From Hoylesella buccalis ATCC 35310 (GTDB taxonomy: Bacteria; Bacteroidota; Bacteroidia; Bacteroidales; Bacteroidaceae): a stretch of 64,000 bases of DNA. The notes beneath the pieces are model-generated. The model was not told where the DNA came from and did not search any database. It saw only the letters and a program-made list of their open reading frames with translations. A program made the translations under genes and the position numbers. The stretch is from positions 1,984,001 through 2,048,000 of the forward strand of contig NZ_CP102287.1 of the NCBI RefSeq assembly GCF_025151385.1, read 5' to 3'. Of this stretch, positions 26,544 through 37,785 are shown in pieces (within the stretch, counting starts at the first letter, position 1; every line of letters starts with the position of its first letter).

Positions 26544-27095
26544 ATGATGCACCCAAGCGACAACTTACAAACACCGGAAGCCATTTTTAAGCATGACCTG
26601 CACACCTACCTTCGTGGGCTGGACAAGGTTGACGAACACTTGCCAGACGCTCCTGACATCGAAGGCAAATGGTACGACATAGCCAACGCCTACATGCCCG
26701 ACGCCGTACGAGAGTTTAATCAATATCCTACCGTTGTTTTCGGTTGGATGATGTATGTGGGCATGGCCGTGGCTAAATACTGGGACGAGGATTGGGAACT
26801 ATATAATAAGGTGGAAAACCTGTACACCTACCTGCGCGACCGCATTGATTTTGACCACATGGACGACTATATACGCGAGAAAGTTCTGCTTCTGAACCCC
26901 GAACAAGCCCAGCAATTGCAAGACACGGTTGGCGAATGTGCCGCCCGAACCAACAACCTGTTGCACCATCTATCCATCGCGCCAGGATCGGAAGATGCCT
27001 ACCGGGCCGTGATTGCGGCACTGCACCAGCTGTATTTGATGGGTGTCGCCATGCAACTGAAGTCCATGGGCTATCACATGACAAAAATAGGATGA
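26544..27095 (+). CDS. Conserved hypothetical protein of Bacteroidales
   Basis: 183 residues, soluble and largely helical. Notable segments are PDIEGKWYDIANAYMPDAVREFNQYPTVVFGWMMYVGMAVA and the C-terminal AVIAALHQLYLMGVAMQLKSMGYH. It has good codon use, its own promoter at 26413-26443, and a conserved-looking start (ATGATGCACC). I do not recognise a named family. No neighbour suggests a pathway; dnaK follows after about 220 bp with its own leader. Confidence 0.7.
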   Translation: MMHPSDNLQTPEAIFKHDLHTYLRGLDKVDEHLPDAPDIEGKWYDIANAYMPDAVREFNQYPTVVFGWMMYVGMAVAKYWDEDWELYNKVENLYTYLRDRIDFDHMDDYIREKVLLLNPEQAQQLQDTVGECAARTNNLLHHLSIAPGSEDAYRAVIAALHQLYLMGVAMQLKSMGYHMTKIG

Positions 27096-27203
27096 CAGCG
27101 TAGGCGCATCCCCCTACCCCAGCACTTTCCTAACATGACAGCAATGATGTCAAAGTGACAGGTTGGCATATTTCATGTCAGCCCGAGCCAATATGTTGTG
27201 TTT

Positions 27204-27219
27204 TGGCATGACATTTGTT
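27204..27219 (+). promoter_or_regulatory. Possible sigma-54-like -24/-12 element upstream of dnaK
   Basis: TGGCATGACATTTGTT has TGGCA and TTG at the spacing of the sigma-54 consensus (TGGCAC, 5 nt, TTGC), with two mismatches. It is 97 bp upstream of dnaK. No CIRCE element is present. Confidence 0.25.
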
Positions 27220-27315
27220 TTTATATGAGCGTATCGAAATCAGCAGTATTACTTGTGAACTATCAACTAGTAAACTCGTAAACTCATTAACTCGTAAACT
27301 AAAAAACAACATATT

Positions 27316-29247
<1,932 letters not shown>

Positions 29248-29278
29248 AAGTGCTAATAAACGCTAATTAAAAATAGGT

Positions 29279-29314
29279 AAATCCCAGTAACATAATAAGT
29301 TGCTGGGATTTTTG
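29279..29314 (+). terminator. dnaK terminator
   Basis: AAATCCCAG (29279-29287) pairs with CTGGGATTT (29303-29311), with a further AAC/GTT pairing, followed by a T run. Confidence 0.8.
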
Positions 29315-29521
29315 TTTCTTAATAATGATTAAATCTTATCGTTTTTAATCGTTTTTGCGCTTATATTTGTCCATATTTGTGCCGCGACTTAATGGGAGAT
29401 AAAGTGCGACTTAATTTAAAAGATAAATTGATAATCAAATAGATACAAATAGTATGGCGAGTGCAAAATTCCACATAGAGCGGAAATGGGATAATCTTAA
29501 TACTATTATAAACTCAAAATA
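29315..29521. other. Island left junction, short leader
   Basis: AT-rich, with TATATTTGTCCATATTTGTGC and two GCGACTTAAT copies. A 22-codon reading frame (ATG 29454, stop 29520-29522) overlaps the next start in TAATG and could be a leader peptide; there is no further support. Confidence 0.35.
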
Positions 29522-29690
29522 ATGAATAAGACTTTATGGAATTACTATAAGCAATCGGCTGATGGGAAAAAGGCGATAGACTTGTTCAATCCCGAACAAG
29601 ACGATGCTTATCAGGCAGCTGAACGTATTGCAGAGTTTCTGAAACATTGGGACAAAGATATTGATCCACAACAATTTGGTGATGGAGTGT

Positions 29691-29696
29691 TTATAT
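29691..29696. repeat. 6-bp target duplication TTATAT, left
   Basis: TTATAT immediately before the IS left end; matched at 31089-31094. Confidence 0.8.
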
Positions 29697-31088
29697 CAAT
29701 AGTTCGTTAAAATTTGAGTATATGGCTACGCAGCCTTAGGCTGCCAGCCAATGAGTTCTTTGACAATCTTACTAATTAAAGTTCGGTTCGGTCGGCATCG
29801 GGACATGTCGAAAATTAATTTCGTATAGTTCGCATTGAACATCAACGACTTAACTTTTGCCATGGAATTGTCCATGCCATTGTCTTTTATGAAGACCTTG
29901 GCGGCATTCAGTGAGGCGAACGATGCGTTGAACGCAAAGTCCAGCTGGCTCTTGTGTCTTGCCTGACAATCCATAAGTCCCGTAAATTGCTTGCTGTCGC
30001 GATAGCAGAACTCTATCTGGAAACGAGTGCGGTATGTCTTCAATACTTCCTCACCCGTCATTGAGAGTTTTGTCGAGAAGAACAACTTGCACTTTCCACC
30101 GGGCATTCGCCAGATGACAAGTCGCACCCTCTTCTTCAGAGCCTTGGCATAAGCCTCGAGGGTGTACGCCTTTCCGTCCAGTCCATCAATGTGCAGTTCT
30201 TCCATGCATGAGAGGTTGAGGTTTGCCAAGTCAATCTTGTCTCCCTTGACTCTTGGTCGTCCACGCCTCTTTTCCCTCTTGGGAATGTAATGCAGGCAAG
30301 CGTTGTCACGGAAGCGGCTGACCAGATAGAAGCCAAGCTCCGATATGCCCTTCTCGAACGTGGATGTGGAGAAGAATGCGTCAGCCACTACTATATCAGT
30401 GATACTCAGCAGTTTCTTTGAATACCGCTTCATAACACTGATGTAATATTCAACGAGTGTCTTGTTCCTCATCTTCAGCGCGGAGTTCCCTATTGTCTGA
30501 TGGGCACGCAGCATCATGCACTTGTTGTTGGCAACATCCAGCAAGCCGACGCCCATGATTTCAAGTCCGTGCTTCACCGCCCCTGCACATCCCGACCAGA
30601 ACCGTCCGATATGAGGAGTCTTCTTCCCAGCCTTGCTGATATAGCATGGGTCTATGGCAATGGCAAGTAAGCCATCCATGTCCAACACACGCCTTGCAAG
30701 AGACAGGTTCAACAGAAGCCAATCGATGCAGTCTTTCTTCTTGCGGTTGAAATTCTGACGATAGGTCTGCTCGCCATGCTTGCCGTAGCGAGCCATCTGT
30801 GTGAAGTTTATCTTTCTGGGTAGAATCATATATAAAGTTAGTATCTCGATGAGCAGAGTCTGGAAAGTTTTTGCTAACTTTGCACCAGATTCTTTTATTG
30901 ATGTACGGATTGCATCCTTGAGGATCTCCTCATATTGGCTAAGTGGCTCTGAAATCATCATACTTTTAAAGTCTTGTATCAACTATAAAGGTACTGAAAA
31001 TCAGACACTTAGCCAAATTTATTTAGTTATGTTTTGTTAATCAACTCGCTCATTTTCAAACAATTATGTGATTATTAACAGAGTATTG
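29697..31088 (-). mobile_element. IS4-like insertion sequence
   Basis: 1392 bp. The ends are imperfect inverted repeats: CAATAGTTCGTTAA on the left and CAATACTCTGTTAA (reverse complement of the right end). It is flanked by TTATAT on both sides, and excision restores the host reading frame. Confidence 0.82.
29726..30961 (-). CDS. IS4-like DDE transposase
   Basis: About 411 residues from ATG 30961 (MMISEPLSQYEEILKD region). The DDE core shows a first Asp in LLAIAIDPCYISKAGK, a second in ITDIVVADAFFSTSTF, and the YREK-like region FQIEFCYRDSKQFTGLMDCQ with the catalytic Glu. It ends LIGWQPKAA near the IS left end. It appears intact and so may still be active. I did not match it to a named IS. 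Confidence 0.88.
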   Translation of the reverse strand: MMISEPLSQYEEILKDAIRTSIKESGAKLAKTFQTLLIEILTLYMILPRKINFTQMARYGKHGEQTYRQNFNRKKKDCIDWLLLNLSLARRVLDMDGLLAIAIDPCYISKAGKKTPHIGRFWSGCAGAVKHGLEIMGVGLLDVANNKCMMLRAHQTIGNSALKMRNKTLVEYYISVMKRYSKKLLSITDIVVADAFFSTSTFEKGISELGFYLVSRFRDNACLHYIPKREKRRGRPRVKGDKIDLANLNLSCMEELHIDGLDGKAYTLEAYAKALKKRVRLVIWRMPGGKCKLFFSTKLSMTGEEVLKTYRTRFQIEFCYRDSKQFTGLMDCQARHKSQLDFAFNASFASLNAAKVFIKDNGMDNSMAKVKSLMFNANYTKLIFDMSRCRPNRTLISKIVKELIGWQPKAA

Positions 31089-31094
31089 TTATAT
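31089..31094. repeat. 6-bp target duplication TTATAT, right
   Basis: TTATAT immediately after the IS right end at 31088. Confidence 0.8.
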
Positions 31095-32498
31095 ATGATG
31101 TAAATATAGCAGAACGCCATCTCTTAAACGAGGAGTCTTTCAGTCGTAAGAGTTTTGAGACTTTTATTGAAACTTATGATCTGAAGGAGTTCGACCTCCA
31201 GGGAGAAAATGTAATTTGGTCAGAAAACAGTTATTTGATTCATGCGGATAAATTCAGGCAGAAAGCAGCAACGGTGAATATACTGTCCTTGTATTTGTAT
31301 TATTGCGACTCTTATTTTAAACCTATCCTCCTTCCACGACGCTTTGATATTATCCAAAGGAGTTGTGATGCGCTTGGAATAGAAGTGCCACCAATCCCTC
31401 ATACAAAGAATTACAAAGAGTTCTTGATGTATTACTATGATCTCTGTGGCGTGCTGAATGAATTCCAACAAGAAAATGAATTGACTGATGCAGAGTTCTG
31501 CGCTTGTCTATATGATTATGGGGCAAGAGTTCTATTAGATGACAACAGTCATGTTGATGACGAATTACCACAGCCCACCAACGTATGGTTAACAGGTGCT
31601 TCAGGTAAAAATGACTTCGATTATCTTGACTCATTAGGCAAACAACAAGATACAGAAGCCTCTATCTGGGCTTGTAACGAAAGAACTCGTAAGGGGGATT
31701 TGGTCATCGTATATTGCACTTCACCCCGAAGTTACCTTCATTCTATATGGAGAGCTGCGTCAACTGGTATTTTCAATCCCTTTGATTACTATCATTGCCG
31801 TACTACTGTTCGTGATGGTGTTAGACTTCCCGAAATTAGTTTTTCGGATTTAAAAGATGATCCTTATTTTTCACAATTATCTATTGTACGGCGAAATTTG
31901 CAGGGGGTAAATGGTATTGAATTATCTGCCAAAGATTATTCCGAATTATTGAAGTTAGCAGAAAGAAAGGGTGGAAATGCGACTGATTACCCTCCACTGT
32001 TTATTGGTGAGGCTGTTGATTTCGGAGAAATCAAACTTGAAAGGGATGTAGAAGAAAATATACTCATTCCTATACTGAAACGAATAGGTTACAAAGATTC
32101 TGACTGGACGAGACAACTTCAATTAAAATCTGGAAGAAAAGAAAAAGCAATACCTGATTTCGTATTTTTTCCACAAGGTGCCACCCACTTTGAAAGTGCA
32201 CCTTTAGTGATTGAAGCTAAACTGGATATGTCCTCCATGGTTGAGGAGCAGAAAGCCTTTCGCCAAGCATTGTCATATGCACGCTTGCTACGTTCCAAGC
32301 TAATGGGAATTTGCGACAAGGAACGGCTTGTGATTTATGCTCTTGATTCTTCTGGTAGTTGTAACATTGAAAGACCATTGTTTGATAACCATTGGCAAGC
32401 CATCTATTCGGATGAAATTATCGGATCCAAGCTGAATCAGCTAATTGGGGCTGAAGTGATAAAAGGATATTTATAGAAGAAATAAATGCATTTAAGTT

Positions 32499-33014
32499 AT
32501 GTCAAAAGCAAAGCTAAGAGAGAAGTTGGATACATTACCAAAGGAGAATGTCATTAATCTGATGATGAGCCTTTACGATGCAAGCAAGGAAGCAAAGACC
32601 TACTTAGAGTTTTATGTTACGCCCGACAGTTATGGCGAGGTAGAGAAATACAAGAAGATAATACAAAATGAGTTTTTCCCTGTGCGTGGCTTTTCTGAAA
32701 AGCCATCGTTCGCTACATGCCGCAAGGCTATCTCTGAATTTAAAAAGCTGAAACCTGCACCAGAATGCTTAGCCGACTTGATGCTCTTTTACATAGAGCA
32801 AGGCTGCGAATATACGATGACTTTTGGTGATATGTGGGAACAGTATTATGTTACTTTGGAAAACAACTTTGAGAAAGCGATGGAGTTCATTTCCTTTCAC
32901 GGACTACTGCCCAACTACAACGAACGGATAGAACGCATGCTCAATGCCACGGACTGTGGATGGGGATTTTCGGATACGTTGTGGGGTATATATAGCCAAT
33001 ACCAATCTTCGTAA
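32499..33014 (+). CDS. DUF6155-like protein
   Basis: 171 residues: MSKAKLREKLDTLPKENVI, then a helical body with EFYVTPDSYGEVEKYKKII and a tail ATDCGWGFSDTLWGIY. It lies 22 bp after the disrupted nuclease gene. Helical DUF6155 proteins are widespread in Bacteroidetes accessory DNA; the function is unknown. Directly after the stop, a different frame encodes NPNKIAENLKRIELAQNNLK up to a stop at 33088-33090. The gene may therefore have lost its original C-terminus by frameshift, or this may be the end of another decayed gene. Confidence 0.7.
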   Translation: MSKAKLREKLDTLPKENVINLMMSLYDASKEAKTYLEFYVTPDSYGEVEKYKKIIQNEFFPVRGFSEKPSFATCRKAISEFKKLKPAPECLADLMLFYIEQGCEYTMTFGDMWEQYYVTLENNFEKAMEFISFHGLLPNYNERIERMLNATDCGWGFSDTLWGIYSQYQSS

Positions 33015-33115
33015 TCCTAATAAAATAGCTGAGAATCTAAAGAGAATAGAACTGGCACAGAATAACCTGAAACACAAGAAGGGCAAATAAAATTGTAGAT
33101 ATAAGACTTTTGAAG

Positions 33116-33140
33116 GAGGAGAGAACATCTCCTCTTTTTT
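33116..33140 (+). terminator. Intrinsic terminator
   Basis: GAGGAGA (33116-33122), GAACA loop, TCTCCTC (33128-33134), then six T. It separates the nuclease/DUF6155 unit from the HTH/STAND unit. Confidence 0.85.
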
Positions 33141-33182
33141 ATTCTTTATACAAGAATATTTACTATATTTGTAAACAATCAG

Positions 33183-33422
33183 ATGATATTTATGGAAAGT
33201 CCAACTAATAGAATTAAAGAGGTGCTTATCGAGAAAGGGATTAAGCAGACATGGCTTGCCGAGAAACTCGGCAAGAGTTTTACGATAGTGAACTCATATG
33301 TTTGTAATCGTCGACAGCCAAGCCTAGAATTGCTATTTCAGATAGCAGAGATTTTGCAGGTTAATCCAAAGGATTTAATAGTGTTTGTAGATAAGGAATT
33401 GAGTAAAGAGCAACTTAAATGA
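33183..33422 (+). CDS. XRE-type HTH regulator coupled to the STAND gene
   Basis: 79 residues with a complete Cro/C1 helix-turn-helix: IKEVLIEKGIKQTWLAEKLGKSFTIVNSYVCNRRQPSLELLFQIAEILQV. A start four codons in (ATG 33192) is equally possible. Its stop overlaps the start of the 1431-residue gene (ATGA), so the two are translated together. It probably represses or tunes expression of the toxic or defensive partner; it could also be a structural partner. Confidence 0.88.
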   Translation: MIFMESPTNRIKEVLIEKGIKQTWLAEKLGKSFTIVNSYVCNRRQPSLELLFQIAEILQVNPKDLIVFVDKELSKEQLK

Positions 33423-36400
33423 AAGATCTGAATTTACAGCCCAATAAATCATCTTGGGCTTCAAAACGTTTGGATGAAAAATCTGTTCGGCTACTACGGA
33501 AAATCTTAGAAGATAAAAGGGTTGACACTTCTAACATTGAAGAAGGTGGAACAGAAGCAAATACAGATGGGTATATTAGTATTTTGGATGTCGATGATAC
33601 AATTGTCGCAAAAGTTACAGTGCAGATAAAGCATTATAATAACAACGCTATCAGTGAGAAGGGCGTCTGTTATGACATCCCGACATCGCTTCTTGCGTAT
33701 GCCCATAGAATGAAAGGAGAAGTTGTTTTGTTTATCACTTGTGATACTAACAAAGATATCGTTTATTGGAAGTATATTGACAGAGCTTTTGTTGAGAGTC
33801 AAATTGCTAACTCGGAAAATATTCAACAGACTTACAGGTATTATTTTAAAGACAACGAAAATCTTACAGAAAATAATGTTGACTCGGTCATTGATTTATG
33901 GGAAACATTATACCATGAGCAAATGTTATCATTAAAAGATGAGAAGTTAAAACTATTAGATTTTTTAGATGTAAACCTGAAATCTTTTGAAGGAATAACG
34001 ACTACATTTTATGGATTAAAAGAATCTCATATAGCTAGAAAAGAAACAGATCAATTATTTGATTGGATACAAGGCGATTTGACACCTAAAGATTGTCATG
34101 TAAAACTTCTGGTTGGAAATGCAGGAGTCGGAAAAACTGTTATTATTAAGGATTTACTGGATAAACTTACCACATCAGGAGTTAAATGTCTGACGATTAA
34201 GGCAGATTATTACAACATTACAGAAAATGAGACATCTGATTTTTCTTTGGAGAAGTTACACGCTTCACTGGATTTATTAGTATCTGAGCATAAGAGAGTT
34301 GTTTTTATTATAGACCAAATAGATGCATTATCCCAATATTTATCTAACGATAGAGATAAGCTAAATATACTCTTGAATGTAATTGCTGTATGGAAAAAGG
34401 AGTATAGCAAAGACATAAGAATAATAGTGTCTTGTAGGAAATATGATTTAGAATATGACCCATCATTAAGTCAATTAAAAGAGCATAGCACTGCTATTGA
34501 GGTGAATAGATTGGATGATAAGGATGTTGAGTATGTTATTAACAAATTAGATTCTGGTCTTTATTGTAAATTAACATCCCAAACAATTACGATACTAAAA
34601 ACTGCCCAATATCTAGATGTCTTTTGTAGGTTATATGGCTCTGGCAATGTTAGAGAATACAATTATCAAAACTACATGGAGCTATATGATGGCTTGTGGT
34701 TGTCATTGATAAATTATGCAAGCGAACATACGTCTTGTAGTAATTTGGAAGATGTCATGTTTGAAATTGCAAAGTCTGTTCAAGAAGCGGAAACTTTAAC
34801 TCCAACATGGTTAATAACGGCTGGAAACAATAATGCGACAAGGTATTTAGCAAGCGAGTGCATCGTAAAGTATGACAATAAAAGAATCTCGTTCTTTCAT
34901 CAAAGTTTTTACGATTATGTACTTGCAAGGTATTATGCATCAAATAAGAAGTCTTTTATTACTGAATTGAAAAAACGATTTCAAGGATTAGAGATACGTT
35001 CCTCAATTAAAATTTTCTTAGATTTTGAGAGGGAACATTCTGACTCTTTGTATATAAAAGATATTAATACAATAATATTTTCTGATGATATTCGTTTGCA
35101 TCTGAAGCAACTGGCTCTTTCTATACTCTCACATAGTGATGCTATATATAAGTTCGAGATTAATATCATTAAGAAATTGCCCAAACTCAATCACCAATTA
35201 TTTATTTATTTCCTTTCGACAACATCGAATCCTTTATGGTTCCCGACGATAAAGGACTTGATACAACCTTTTGTGGCTGGCCTTACCACCGAAAACGATT
35301 ATTTTGATCCACTGCGAATTTTGTTTTCCAATTATGCCTTGAAATTTCCCGACGACATTTATGACATGGTAGATACTATAAAGGACATTTCTACTAAAGA
35401 GGAAATTATGATGTGGATATTGCGTAATCATAATGATTATTCGAATGAGAAAGTAAGAGAAAGTTACATTAACTTAAAGGCAAAGCCCAATATTTATTTG
35501 GTAAGTTGTGTCATGGATGCAATTGATTCCAATTTGAATTTTGCTTTGAAAGAAACAAAAGAACTTCTTATTAATTATTTTCTAAATAACAAGAAAAGTG
35601 AATCGCATAACGATTATGATCTGTTTGAACAGATATGTGATAGACTCTATAAGGAGTGCCCAAAAGAGTTTTTAATGCTAACATACGACTGCTTTTTACA
35701 GATAGTTTCCAGGACAAGAAAGCAAAGCTATCAGTGGTATTCGATAAATGAGATTTTTAGTAACTATATGTCTGACTATGCAGAAAAGTTTTTTGAATGG
35801 TTAGGAAATCTCCTTATACAATATATTGGGGAACAAGATTTTGGCACCTCTATGGTGGAAAAATTATTGTCCCTTGAAGATGAATCTGCATTTATTTTAT
35901 CTTTCAAGGTAATTGCAGCAAAACCAACTCTATTTGACGCATATATCAAGAATTTAATATCGCATAATGAAGAATTAGATAAGTTTATTGAATTCGGTAA
36001 CGTTAGGTATTATTTTTTAGAAGCCATATCTAAATGGTATCTTTCTATTTCGCATGAAGAACAAGTAAAGTATCAGGTGTATATTTTGAAATACAGATCA
36101 AAAGGGGACTATATACATAACAATGATAGAAGTTACAATAAACTTGTACTGCCTTTTCTTGGCTGGCATAAGTGGCAGTTACTATGTTGTACCATTTTGG
36201 AATCAACTTTGTCAAAAGACGCCAAACGGTGCAAACAAGAACTTTGTCGGCGTTTCAATGGTATATATGTAAATGAGAAACCTAACCACCATGTAACAGC
36301 TGCATCCATTTGTGGAGGTATAACAACGCAAGAAGTTTATAATCATTTCTCTCCCGAGAATTGGCTATCCTCTTTTGGTAAATTAGATGAACGAAGGGCT

Positions 36401-37714
36401 TTTCGCAAAGGCAATTTTCCACCAATTAGTCTAAGAGCACATGCAGAAGCATTTACTAAATGTGTAGAGAATTCTCCAGAAAAGTATAAGAAATTTATCA
36501 TCTCTTTACATGATAATCCAAATATCAAATCCATGTACAAAGAAGCAGGATTATTAGGATTATTTTTAGGTGGGGCTGAGAAAAAAGAGTTAGCCCCGTT
36601 CTTCCAAAGATATATGAATATAGACTATATAAAAAATAATGCATATACTTTTGAACAACTTGCCACGAACTATACAAAGGAAGAAAATTGTGTGATAGAT
36701 GATTTGATACCGATACTTATACAAGCAATAAAACAACCATTACTTTTAAAAGATGAGCAAGAAAATTTGCACTGTAGAAGCTTAGCAGATATTGTACAAC
36801 ACAAATTGGGTGTTGCTATCAATAGTTTTCAAGGTCATGCATTGAATATCCTTATATCTATTTGTGCGTTATCCACCCGTCGTGCCCAGATCTATCATCT
36901 TTTAAACCTATTATATAAGGACTTAGCAATAGAATTGCGCTTAGAGGTTTTATACTACATATACTACAAGGAATACTATGATGAAGTGCTAACTGATAAA
37001 TTATTCTCTGTATATTTATCTGGTAGTGGAGCCTATGGGCTAATGGTAAGAGCAGATGTAATACAGTCTCATTATTATTTTAAGACAGATTCCATGCGTG
37101 CATACATTTCTGATCTTATGAAAGATAATAGATGCCATGTTATTTTGGCTCAGATATTCTTTTATGGATTATATCATAAAGACATAAGGAATGTATGCAG
37201 GCAAAATCTAAATAAAATTTTATTGTTGAATAATGAGAAAGTAATAGCGATGATGGTAAGACTTTCCTTAAAAAATATTTCTGAACCTTGTTATAGGGAA
37301 ACAGCAAATGATATTGTGCTATGTCACATTGCGGATAATAGAGAAGAGATTGTAAAATCATATGAATATCATATAGATAGCCTATCTGTAGAAGATTTCA
37401 ATCTATTTAAAGAGATTACAAAGAATTGGAACAATAAAACGCATCGGGAACGTTTTTCTCAGATTAAATACCTAGAAAAATGTGCTAATATGCTACCATT
37501 AGATTGCTACATGTATATAAAAGCACATGACTTCTTACATGCTAATGATTTTTATCTTAGAGAAAAAATTGTGAAACTTTTATTAGGTATATATAAGCAA
37601 ATGAAAGAAGAGGAAAATTTGAACGCAATGAACAAAATAATGGACTTGTTTGATGAATACGTTATTTTACATTCTTTTATCGTAAATGATGCAATAGAAA
37701 AGTTAGGTGTATAA
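33419..37714 (+). CDS. Nuclease-STAND NTPase with long helical C-terminus (candidate Avs-like defence protein)
   Basis: 1431 residues. N-terminal domain (about 10-130) looks like a DUF4365/PD-(D/E)XK nuclease: an acidic start in EEGGTEANTDGYISI (D50), VTVQIKHY (Q69, K71) and the VVLFITCD...IVYWKYID block. A P-loop NTPase follows: Walker A GNAGVGKT (233-240), Walker B RVVFIIDQID (293-302) and IRIIVSCRKYD (about 340-350), as in STAND/NACHT proteins. The last 900-odd residues are helical and poorly patterned, as in ligand-sensing repeats. This layout matches antiviral STAND (Avs) proteins that sense phage proteins and then activate a nuclease. The C-terminal sensor is not one I recognise. Codon use is AT-rich, suggesting transfer. 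Confidence 0.8.
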   Translation: MKDLNLQPNKSSWASKRLDEKSVRLLRKILEDKRVDTSNIEEGGTEANTDGYISILDVDDTIVAKVTVQIKHYNNNAISEKGVCYDIPTSLLAYAHRMKGEVVLFITCDTNKDIVYWKYIDRAFVESQIANSENIQQTYRYYFKDNENLTENNVDSVIDLWETLYHEQMLSLKDEKLKLLDFLDVNLKSFEGITTTFYGLKESHIARKETDQLFDWIQGDLTPKDCHVKLLVGNAGVGKTVIIKDLLDKLTTSGVKCLTIKADYYNITENETSDFSLEKLHASLDLLVSEHKRVVFIIDQIDALSQYLSNDRDKLNILLNVIAVWKKEYSKDIRIIVSCRKYDLEYDPSLSQLKEHSTAIEVNRLDDKDVEYVINKLDSGLYCKLTSQTITILKTAQYLDVFCRLYGSGNVREYNYQNYMELYDGLWLSLINYASEHTSCSNLEDVMFEIAKSVQEAETLTPTWLITAGNNNATRYLASECIVKYDNKRISFFHQSFYDYVLARYYASNKKSFITELKKRFQGLEIRSSIKIFLDFEREHSDSLYIKDINTIIFSDDIRLHLKQLALSILSHSDAIYKFEINIIKKLPKLNHQLFIYFLSTTSNPLWFPTIKDLIQPFVAGLTTENDYFDPLRILFSNYALKFPDDIYDMVDTIKDISTKEEIMMWILRNHNDYSNEKVRESYINLKAKPNIYLVSCVMDAIDSNLNFALKETKELLINYFLNNKKSESHNDYDLFEQICDRLYKECPKEFLMLTYDCFLQIVSRTRKQSYQWYSINEIFSNYMSDYAEKFFEWLGNLLIQYIGEQDFGTSMVEKLLSLEDESAFILSFKVIAAKPTLFDAYIKNLISHNEELDKFIEFGNVRYYFLEAISKWYLSISHEEQVKYQVYILKYRSKGDYIHNNDRSYNKLVLPFLGWHKWQLLCCTILESTLSKDAKRCKQELCRRFNGIYVNEKPNHHVTAASICGGITTQEVYNHFSPENWLSSFGKLDERRAFRKGNFPPISLRAHAEAFTKCVENSPEKYKKFIISLHDNPNIKSMYKEAGLLGLFLGGAEKKELAPFFQRYMNIDYIKNNAYTFEQLATNYTKEENCVIDDLIPILIQAIKQPLLLKDEQENLHCRSLADIVQHKLGVAINSFQGHALNILISICALSTRRAQIYHLLNLLYKDLAIELRLEVLYYIYYKEYYDEVLTDKLFSVYLSGSGAYGLMVRADVIQSHYYFKTDSMRAYISDLMKDNRCHVILAQIFFYGLYHKDIRNVCRQNLNKILLLNNEKVIAMMVRLSLKNISEPCYRETANDIVLCHIADNREEIVKSYEYHIDSLSVEDFNLFKEITKNWNNKTHRERFSQIKYLEKCANMLPLDCYMYIKAHDFLHANDFYLREKIVKLLLGIYKQMKEEENLNAMNKIMDLFDEYVILHSFIVNDAIEKLGV

Positions 37715-37785
37715 TTAACTTACTATCTTTAGTTTGATGAATGGTACATCCGTGGTAAAAATATTAAATGATATAAGAATTTGAC

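Larger units (their letters stand above)
29522..32476 (+). pseudogene. EVE/HsdR_N-like restriction nuclease gene, disrupted by an IS
   Basis: A single gene split by the IS at 29697-31088. Removing the IS and one TTATAT copy joins GGAGTGTTTATAT to ATGATGTAAATATAGC in frame (D-G-V-F-I-Y-D-V-N-I-A), giving one protein of about 518 residues. The N-terminus (MNKTLWNYYKQSADGKKAI) is helical. The middle has an EVE-like segment (ASIWACNERTRKGDLVIVYC, then SIWRAASTGIFNPFDYYHCR). The C-terminus has a PD-(D/E)XK nuclease core of HsdR_N type (VEENILIPILKRIGY, AIPDFVFFP, PLVIEAKLD). EVE domains read modified bases, so a modification-dependent restriction role is likely. As it stands, only a 62-residue stub and an N-truncated remainder can be made. 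Confidence 0.8.

Noticed and set aside
27246..27305. Repeat of TAAACTCGTAAACTC-type words before dnaK as a CRISPR or CIRCE element
   Set aside because: Short degenerate AT-rich repeats without palindromic CIRCE structure or spacers.
31235..32476. Independent nuclease gene starting at the ATG at 31235
   Set aside because: The same frame continues upstream to the IS boundary, and removing the IS joins it in frame to the fragment at 29522, so this is the 3' part of one gene.
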